From Candidatus Zhuqueibacterota bacterium (GTDB lineage: Bacteria; Zhuqueibacterota; Zhuqueibacteria; Residuimicrobiales; Krinioviventaceae), in NCBI GenBank assembly GCA_003854995.1, contig RQOI01000608.1, positions 1-7,698 on the forward strand: 7,698 nucleotides of DNA. Reading direction: 5' to 3'. Within the stretch, counting starts at the first letter, position 1, and each line of letters begins with the position of its first letter. Below the pieces are notes generated by a model. The model ran no database searches and had not been told where the DNA came from. It was given only the letters and a program-made list of their open reading frames with translations. Positions 1 through 5,247 of the stretch are shown piece after piece. The position numbers and the translations under genes are program-made.

Positions 1-3000
1 ATGAGATGGGCAAAGATGCGGAAATCCGCTGCCGGAAATGCCGATGCTGTGAAATGGACGACGCAGCTCGGCCCAGCCGCGATAGGCTCTCCTTCGACAG
101 ACCACGCAATGGCCGGCACCGCCGCCGCGGAATCGCTGGTCACGGCAAAGAGGACGGATTCATCATAGGCGATGTCGAGTTGTCGCTGCTCCGGCTGGCG
201 CTGCAGAATCGCAAAATAGCGCAGCTCTTCGGTGACGTCAATGTGCAGCGAGAGACTGTCCGCTGCCCCATAACTGTCCGCTGCCACGAAAATGAGATCA
301 TAGGCGCCCTTTTGAGAGGGGGACGGTTTCCAGTTGAACCGCTTCATGGTGTCGCCCGCAAGCGATGCACCATCGGGAAGTGGATGGACCGTATAGTTGA
401 TCGTATCCAACTCTTTGTCTTTCGCTTCGAGGGGCAACAATAACTCTTCTCCGATGGGGATATTGACAAATCGGATGGCCCGCGAGGATTGGGTGAAGGT
501 GGGCGCGTTATTATTGACCAGCGCGGTAAAGACCAGTGAACCCTGACCTTTTGCCGGTCTGACCTGCAAGAGTTGTTCGCCGCATGCGCCAAGACGCCAG
601 GCGATCGATGCCACGCCGCCGGGCGAGGTTGTAGCGATCGAATCGGGCAATACCGAGCCGCCACCCTTTTTGACCGTGGCGATGAGCATTTCGTCCGGCG
701 CCGGCCGCCCCCAAACATCCAGCACTTTGACCATGCAGGAGAGCGTCGCCAGCGGACGGGCTGTTTGCCCGTCGCGCGACATCTTTATCAGCGTGAAGGT
801 GCGCTCGCTCTCCACCCAAAAGGTGAATTCCGCGCTGCCCCATCTGAACGACTCGGCCCGCACGCGCTGGATGCCGGTTTTCTGTCCGGCGCGATAGACT
901 GCTCGCGCCCGCCCCCCTGCATCTGTGTTTTGCCGCGCCGTCGTCATGATGGCCCCATTATCGTCGCCGCTGCTGCTGACGACGGAAAAAGTGATGACGA
1001 CGTTGGGCAGGGGATGGCCGGCCTGGTCAAGGAGCTCAACCACCAGTGAATCCGGCGCTGTTTCGCCGATTCGCACAATTTGCCTGTCTCCCGAGACGAT
1101 GGCGAGCTGCGCGCTGCCCTGTGGCTGGGCGATGGCTGTAAAGACGACGGTGGTGTCCAAGCCGCTCACGACGGCGCGCGCGTGCTGTTCGCCGACAATG
1201 GCGCCCAGCTGCCAGCGCGCGAGCGCCTGCCCGCTCGAGTTTGTGACCATTGGCTGGGATTCGATGATCTGGCCGCCGCCATCCATGACCGTGAAGGTCA
1301 CTTTTTCGCCGGCGAGCGGGTGGTCCCAGGCGTCCGTGACCAGCAGACCGATTGGTTGCGGCAACTCTTTTTCCGGATTTTGCCGCTGATGATCGCCCAG
1401 CGCATAGGCCCTGGCCGCAGGACCGGGCAGGCAGTCCACTGCAACGGTGAGCACTGTCTGACGCTCCACTTCTGCAGCGATGATCGCTCGGCCAACCGCA
1501 TCGGCCGTGAATAAACCGCACGTCCGACCATCGCTGTCCGTCGCGGAGAGCGGTTGAACGATGTGAATCTCGATGCCGGAATGGGAAAAGGTCACATTTT
1601 GCCCCGCTACAGGGTTGCCCAATGCGTCGCAGAGTCGGATCTGCAGCGTGCCGGCTGTTGCGCCATCGGCAATGAGCGAGTCCGGCGCTGTGAACAGGCT
1701 CGTCGCTGGATCCGGCGGGCCGACCTCTGCCACGATGCGAACGTCAATGGCGCCCGGATCGAGCGAGCGAACGCCGTTGTTCGCCTGAATTCGCAGGATC
1801 GTCGTGTCAGGTTTTTCAGCAAGCTGCACGGCGACAGCGGCAAAACCGGCTGCATTGGTGTGCATCGTCAGCTCGGTGGCCGCTCCTGGCAATCGGCTCG
1901 AACCGGACAAGATGGTGAAAACGACGGGTTGGTCGGACACTGGAGTTTTATCGTCATAGACGCGGACTCTGACAGAGTCGGGCAACATGCATCCGACAGT
2001 GCCGTGCAGCACTGACGCGGATATCAAGGTCAGTCGTGTCGCGCTTGACCACTGTCCCGATGCCGTGAAGGACAGCGGCGAGCCCGCCAGAGGTTCTCCC
2101 TCGAACGCAGCGGTAACAGAAAAATGGTAGATGTCGTTGCCGACGGCGGCGCCGAGCGTTGCGGTCGATGCCGCATAACCATTCTCATCCGTCTGTATGG
2201 TGACCGCGCTCTGTCCGCCGAAAGAGCCATCGCCGGCGACGAGGGTGAACTGGACCGAGTGTCGGGCGACAGCATTGGCGAAGGAATCCTGCACCGCGAC
2301 GACCAATGGCGCCGCGAGCGTCCTGTTTATCTCGCCGATCTGGTTATCGCCCGACACCTTGACCAGCACAGCGGCGTGTCCGGCGAGCGCTGTCGCATTC
2401 ACGCTGGTCGGTGATCCCGTGAGGCCGGCGGAAGAGATCCGCACTGTCTGATTGAGCGCCCCGGCTTTCTGTCCCAGCCGCCATCTCACTTTCGCCAGCG
2501 CGCGCGCATCGCTCGCAACCGTCACTTCCGACGCGTCATTCACCCGTCCGCCGCCAGCGGTAACTGCAAAAGAGACGAATGCGCCGCGCAGCGGATGATC
2601 ATTGGTATCGCGCACTTGCGCTGCCAGAGAATCCGCCAGATACGAGTTGACCGTTCCCTGCAGAGAGGATGAGCTCAGGCAGATAAGCTTTGCCGGCGGA
2701 CCGAATGACGTGGCCTGAAAATGAGCGAGCAGCGTCGGTCGGGCGAGGGGAAAGGCATCGACAGTCTGCGTCGCGGATGGCTGTGCTCCCAATGTCCACT
2801 GCACCCGCGCCAGACCGTCGGCATCCGTCACGACCTCGAAAAAAGAGCGGCCATTGACAAGACCGTCGCCCATCACCTGAAAATGCACCGCCGCGTCGGC
2901 CAGGATCTGGCCCGAATTGTCCGTCACTTTGACCACGAGCGGGTGAGCCAGGGCATAGCCGGCCTGGCCTTGTTGATCATTTCCTGCGATGATTTCAATG

Positions 3001-4970
3001 TCGCCAACAGTAGCGCCGACGCCGCTGATCGTGTACTGCACCTCGGCATCGGGCACACTGGGACACTGCGCGGTCACGATTTGCGTTTGATTGAAACCGA
3101 GACGATAGCGTACTGACGCGTACCCCTCCTGATCGGAGTAGATGGCGGCGGATGGGACGAACTGCGCGGTCGCATCATCCGATGTAAAAAGGACCGGCGC
3201 GCCATGCACGGGCTCACCATTGGCGCTCAGCAAGCGCAGCACCAACGGCTGCGGCGCCAGGCTGCCGACGGACGCGCTCTGATCGCCGCTCGTCCTGGCA
3301 AGCTGCGACGGCTTGCAGAAAAACAGCCTGCGCTTTGCGGGCGCATTCACCATGAACAGTTCGCTGCCATCCAGCAGCTCTATTTTCACGTCCACCGAAT
3401 CGCGCTGACCCAGGCCAAAATGCTGCTCCGGATCATCCTGGCAGAGATAGCCATAACTGTTGATGACCTGTCTGTAGGTGAGCAAATGGTCGGGATCATC
3501 GAGATGACCCTGGTCATAGATCCATATTTTCGCACCAAATCCACCCCGGTCGCCGGCTGGTCCGCGGCCGCTGATTTTGAGCCAGCGATTCGATGATTTG
3601 AGGTCATTGCGGAACAAGCGATTGCTGTAGAGCGGATCGATGTCCTTGTTCGCATCGGCATAATAAAAATCGAGGTCACCATCATCATCGATGTCGCCGA
3701 TGGCGCCGCCGCGCGGATCATAGGCCAGGACTTCTACACCGACGCCAGACTGCAGGGAAAAAGAACCGTTGCCGTCATTGCGGTAAAAAGAGATGTAGTT
3801 GCGCGTCCTGGGCGCTATGATATCGAGATCGCCGTCGTTGTCGGCATCGAGAAAAAAGGTGCTGAATCCCCACTGCTGGATGCTGACGCTGGAAGTGACA
3901 TCATCGAAATGGCCATCGCCGCGGTTGCGATAGACGCGAACGTATTGCCGCGTTTTGTCTTTGGGAGGAACGAACAGGTCCAGATCACCGTCGTTGTCGT
4001 AATCGGCGAATGTGGCGCCGTTGGCATCGTTGGCGGCGTGATAGAGACCGCGAGCGATCGTCTCGTCGCTGAAATGGCCGTGTCCGTCGTTGATCATCAA
4101 TTGATTGGGGACTTGCCTTTCCGAATTGTAGCCATTGATGGCGCGGCCATCTTCTGTCAGACCCGTATAGTTACGATGCACGATGAGCACGTCCATGTCG
4201 CCATCATTATCCACATCTGCTGCAGTGACGCCCTGTGTGCCCCTATAGCTGTCATTTGGCGGCGAGGTCAAGCCGCTGTTCGTCACGGTCTTAAAAGTGC
4301 CGTCGCCGTTGTTCAGATAAAATTCATTTGGTTGCGGCGGGATGACAATGCGACTATTCAAATCATAGCGGGTTTCGGCCGGGCCCCAGTTGACCGCCAG
4401 CAAGTCCATATAGCCGTCGCCGTTGGCATCGAACGCGGTGACGCCGCGGGTGCCATAGCCATATGCCGCGGAATCGAAATCCGGAAAGACAATTCGGTAG
4501 AGCGGTAACCCGGCGGCATCGGTCACATCCTGATAATAGCCGTCCCCTCTGTTTCTGTACAACCGGTTTCGGTCATCTGTGGTGGCGTTATAGATGTCAA
4601 AGTCGTCATCGTTGTCATAATCGACAAAACAGATGCCGTGCGAACCGGTCCAGCCATACTTGTCCTCCACGCCGCGGGCCTGATCGTTTTCCTGATAGCC
4701 GTCGGCTGTGCTGACATACATGGTCTCGGCGAGCTCATCGGCGTAGCGAACGGCATTGGAGATATAAATATCCGATCGTCCGTCGCCGTTGATATCCGCC
4801 ATGATCACGCCGTGGCCATACGCGCTCACGCCGCCCTCGGTGTTTCCCGGCGTTTGATAAGCGGACGTCACATCGGTGAATTTGATCGTCTGGCTGAAAA
4901 TTCCCGGGCATAACACGGACACTGCGAAGAACAGCCCCGCCCCTAATGTGCGAAACTGTGTTTGAGACAT
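1..4970 (-). CDS. Giant exported FG-GAP/UnbV/Big_1 multidomain protein, C-terminus cut by window edge
   Basis: Reading the minus strand from ATG at 4970, the frame stays open for 1656 codons to the left edge; no stop is seen, so the C-terminus is missing. Residues 1-27 form a signal peptide (R7, a hydrophobic stretch from L9 to C21, likely cleavage near S26/Q27). Seven calcium-loop motifs of the DxDxDGxxD type start at D59, D117, D181, D252, D323, D375 and D426, as in FG-GAP/VCBS beta-propellers. Residues about 463-556 match the UnbV/ASPIC domain that follows such propellers in CRTAC1-like proteins. Nine Big_1-like domains fill about 557-1486, then a cadherin-like/He_PIG-type domain (about 1487-1583) and the start of another Ig-like domain. 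The role is not shown by sequence; a surface adhesin, scaffold or polymer-binding protein is the family-based inference. It is divergent from the GH2 gene. The start is chosen because the signal peptide follows it directly; the Shine-Dalgarno sequence is weak. Confidence 0.9.
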   Translation of the reverse strand, partial: MSQTQFRTLGAGLFFAVSVLCPGIFSQTIKFTDVTSAYQTPGNTEGGVSAYGHGVIMADINGDGRSDIYISNAVRYADELAETMYVSTADGYQENDQARGVEDKYGWTGSHGICFVDYDNDDDFDIYNATTDDRNRLYRNRGDGYYQDVTDAAGLPLYRIVFPDFDSAAYGYGTRGVTAFDANGDGYMDLLAVNWGPAETRYDLNSRIVIPPQPNEFYLNNGDGTFKTVTNSGLTSPPNDSYRGTQGVTAADVDNDGDMDVLIVHRNYTGLTEDGRAINGYNSERQVPNQLMINDGHGHFSDETIARGLYHAANDANGATFADYDNDGDLDLFVPPKDKTRQYVRVYRNRGDGHFDDVTSSVSIQQWGFSTFFLDADNDGDLDIIAPRTRNYISFYRNDGNGSFSLQSGVGVEVLAYDPRGGAIGDIDDDGDLDFYYADANKDIDPLYSNRLFRNDLKSSNRWLKISGRGPAGDRGGFGAKIWIYDQGHLDDPDHLLTYRQVINSYGYLCQDDPEQHFGLGQRDSVDVKIELLDGSELFMVNAPAKRRLFFCKPSQLARTSGDQSASVGSLAPQPLVLRLLSANGEPVHGAPVLFTSDDATAQFVPSAAIYSDQEGYASVRYRLGFNQTQIVTAQCPSVPDAEVQYTISGVGATVGDIEIIAGNDQQGQAGYALAHPLVVKVTDNSGQILADAAVHFQVMGDGLVNGRSFFEVVTDADGLARVQWTLGAQPSATQTVDAFPLARPTLLAHFQATSFGPPAKLICLSSSSLQGTVNSYLADSLAAQVRDTNDHPLRGAFVSFAVTAGGGRVNDASEVTVASDARALAKVRWRLGQKAGALNQTVRISSAGLTGSPTSVNATALAGHAAVLVKVSGDNQIGEINRTLAAPLVVAVQDSFANAVARHSVQFTLVAGDGSFGGQSAVTIQTDENGYAASTATLGAAVGNDIYHFSVTAAFEGEPLAGSPLSFTASGQWSSATRLTLISASVLHGTVGCMLPDSVRVRVYDDKTPVSDQPVVFTILSGSSRLPGAATELTMHTNAAGFAAVAVQLAEKPDTTILRIQANNGVRSLDPGAIDVRIVAEVGPPDPATSLFTAPDSLIADGATAGTLQIRLCDALGNPVAGQNVTFSHSGIEIHIVQPLSATDSDGRTCGLFTADAVGRAIIAAEVERQTVLTVAVDCLPGPAARAYALGDHQRQNPEKELPQPIGLLVTDAWDHPLAGEKVTFTVMDGGGQIIESQPMVTNSSGQALARWQLGAIVGEQHARAVVSGLDTTVVFTAIAQPQGSAQLAIVSGDRQIVRIGETAPDSLVVELLDQAGHPLPNVVITFSVVSSSGDDNGAIMTTARQNTDAGGRARAVYRAGQKTGIQRVRAESFRWGSAEFTFWVESERTFTLIKMSRDGQTARPLATLSCMVKVLDVWGRPAPDEMLIATVKKGGGSVLPDSIATTSPGGVASIAWRLGACGEQLLQVRPAKGQGSLVFTALVNNNAPTFTQSSRAIRFVNIPIGEELLLPLEAKDKELDTINYTVHPLPDGASLAGDTMKRFNWKPSPSQKGAYDLIFVAADSYGAADSLSLHIDVTEELRYFAILQRQPEQRQLDIAYDESVLFAVTSDSAAAVPAIAWSVEGEPIAAGPSCVVHFTASAFPAADFRIFAHL
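222..512 (-). other. Cadherin-like / He_PIG-type Ig domain in the giant protein
   Basis: Residues about 1487-1583 start NNNAPTFTQ and contain PIGEELLLPLEAKDKELDT, then PDGASLAGD, FNWKPSPSQKGAY and VAADSYGAADSLSLHIDV. The sequence 'N.AP.F ... D.D.D.I.Y.....P.GA.......F.W.P...Q.G.Y...F.A.D..G..D' is typical of dystroglycan/cadherin-like and He_PIG domains of bacterial surface proteins. The remaining residues, 1584-1656, look like the beginning of another Ig/PKD-like domain (DESVLFAV, then IAWSVEGEPI), which is cut at the window edge. Confidence 0.7.
513..3302 (-). repeat. Nine tandem Big_1-type Ig-like domains
   Basis: About 930 residues divide into nine units of roughly 96-112 residues. Approximate residue boundaries: 557-652, 653-757, 758-864, 865-972, 973-1084, 1085-1182, 1183-1282, 1283-1389 and 1390-1486. 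Most units share a mid-domain 'V.V.D..G.P..G..V.F' strand pair and a later 'TD..G.A.V...LG' turn, for example VTDADGLARVQWTLG and QTDENGYAASTATLG. Unit 6 is nearest to the classical invasin/intimin Big_1 pattern (IADGATAGTLQIRL then GNPVAGQNVTF). Unit 3 has lost the turn glycine (SDARALAKVRWRLG). Such arrays usually form a stiff extracellular stalk. The units are diverged from one another, so this is an old array, not a recent DNA expansion. Confidence 0.8.
3303..3584 (-). other. UnbV/ASPIC domain within the giant protein
   Basis: Residues about 463-556 begin with SNRWLKISGRGP, continue with a GGFGAKIWIY segment and contain a GYLCQDDPEQHFGLGQ segment, ending near LFFCKPSQ. The order 'NRWL-glycine-rich-GxGAKI ... 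HFGLG ... V.I..' is characteristic of the UnbV/ASPIC domain found directly after FG-GAP repeats in CRTAC1-like proteins. Its biochemical role is not established; it seems to be a beta-rich module that caps or extends the propeller. Confidence 0.8.
3603..4889 (-). repeat. Seven FG-GAP/VCBS repeats (putative seven-bladed beta-propeller)
   Basis: This part of the minus-strand gene encodes seven aspartate-rich loops, spaced 51-71 residues apart: DINGDGRSD (59), DYDNDDDFD (117), DANGDGYMD (181), DVDNDGDMD (252), DYDNDGDLD (323), DADNDGDLD (375) and DIDDDGDLD (426). Most are followed by the companion motif NxGDGxF, for example NNGDGTF and NRGDGHF. In this family the loops bind calcium between propeller blades, and seven is the usual count for a closed propeller. 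The second loop has lost its central glycine (D in its place) and may be degenerate. The loops are also similar at DNA level, for example near 3972-4004 and 3819-3848. Confidence 0.9.
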
Positions 4971-5021
4971 TATGTTTTCATCCCAAATCAGAGTTGTCTG
5001 ACAAAAGTACGAACGAGCATC

Positions 5022-5040
5022 CCACGTGCATCATGCGTGG
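5022..5040. promoter_or_regulatory. Imperfect palindrome upstream of the giant gene
   Basis: CCACG at 5022-5026 and CGTGG at 5036-5040 form an inverted repeat. Allowing a 2-base bulge, it extends inward through CAT/ATG. It lies about 50-70 bases upstream of the giant gene's ATG, within its leader or near its promoter. It could be an operator or an RNA hairpin; neither can be decided from sequence. Confidence 0.25.
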
Positions 5041-5061
5041 ATTCAGGTGAAAAACAGCACC

Positions 5062-5090
5062 ATTGTACAGAAAAAGCGCCAAATTGCAGA
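5062..5090 (-). promoter_or_regulatory. Alternative promoter for the giant gene
   Basis: On the minus strand a -10-like TACAAT (5067 to 5062; 5/6 match) lies 17 bases from a poor -35 TCTGCA (5090 to 5085; 3/6 match). It would give a more ordinary leader of about 85 bases. The -35 touches the GACGAC/GTCGTC inverted repeat. Weak evidence. Confidence 0.25.
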
Positions 5091-5102
5091 CGACTGGTCG
5101 TC
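5089..5102. promoter_or_regulatory. Perfect 14-bp inverted repeat, possible operator
   Basis: The sequence GACGACTGGTCGTC consists of two 6-base arms (GACGAC and GTCGTC) around a 2-base centre. Short, perfect, closely spaced dyads in a divergent promoter region are typical binding sites for dimeric regulators. No regulator gene is in the window, and one such site could arise by chance. Confidence 0.35.
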
Positions 5103-5168
5103 CGGGAAAAAACCTTGTGTTTCAATGAATGGTACACTATTTTATCTTTTGAAAAATCTTCATTTATA

Positions 5169-5186
5169 TTGCCCGGAAACGGGTGA
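5169..5186. promoter_or_regulatory. Inverted repeat CCCG-GAAA-CGGG in the promoter spacer
   Basis: CCCG (5172-5175) and CGGG (5180-5183) flank GAAA. With wobble pairs the stem extends to 5169-5186. It lies between the proposed -35 and -10 of the GH2 gene, where a repressor would block polymerase. If transcribed from a promoter farther upstream, it would form a small GNRA-type hairpin instead. Confidence 0.3.
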
Positions 5187-5197
5187 ATAATTATAAC
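5169..5197 (+). promoter_or_regulatory. Candidate sigma-70-like promoter for the GH2 gene
   Basis: A -35-like TTGCCC at 5169-5174 and a -10-like TATAAC at 5192-5197 are separated by exactly 17 bases, matching 4/6 and 5/6 of the consensus. A start of transcription near 5204 would give a leader of about 44 bases before ATG at 5248. The spacer holds an inverted repeat. If the host is a Bacteroidota-type organism with a different promoter consensus, this call weakens. Confidence 0.45.
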
Positions 5198-5198
5198 A
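5190..5198 (-). promoter_or_regulatory. Candidate extended -10 for the giant gene
   Basis: On the minus strand, 5198 to 5190 reads TGTTATAAT, an exact extended -10 (TGnTATAAT). No good -35 lies upstream, as is usual for extended -10 promoters. Transcription would start near 5183 and leave an untranslated leader of about 210 bases. The element overlaps the plus-strand -10, so the two promoters could not be occupied at the same time. Confidence 0.35.
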
Positions 5199-5247
5199 AA
5201 TTCTCAATACGTTCTATTTGGTTTTTATTATCAAAGTCGGATGCCTT

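Larger units (their letters stand above)
4971..5247. promoter_or_regulatory. Divergent intergenic control region
   Basis: This AT-rich stretch lies between the start of the minus-strand giant gene and the start of the GH2 gene, so it must carry the upstream control signals for both unless either is read from farther away. Promoter-like elements and inverted repeats are given separately. An open frame covering most of it on the plus strand (4962-5186, 74 codons) has no family resemblance and overlaps the giant gene's start, so I do not treat it as a gene. Confidence 0.75.

Noticed and set aside
6..3596. Several plus-strand open frames of 70-160 codons (for example 6-443, 573-1049, 1554-2015, 2721-3116, 3204-3596)
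   Set aside because: All lie antisense to the continuous minus-strand frame, show no family resemblance and are rich in Arg, Ala and His, as expected of GC-rich shadow frames.
3909..4508. 199-codon plus-strand open frame opposite the propeller repeats
   Set aside because: It is antisense to the calcium-loop repeats; its repeated valine/isoleucine pattern is the complement of the DxDxDG codons. The minus-strand frame has recognisable domains throughout.
4908..4910. Cysteine 21 of the giant protein as a lipoprotein cleavage site
   Set aside because: The residues before it (SVL-C) have leucine at the -1 position, where a lipobox needs a small residue (Gly, Ala or Ser), so signal peptidase I cleavage is more likely.
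4962..5186. 74-codon plus-strand open frame in the intergenic region
   Set aside because: It overlaps the start of the giant gene, has no ribosome site or recognisable motif, and covers likely promoter sequence.
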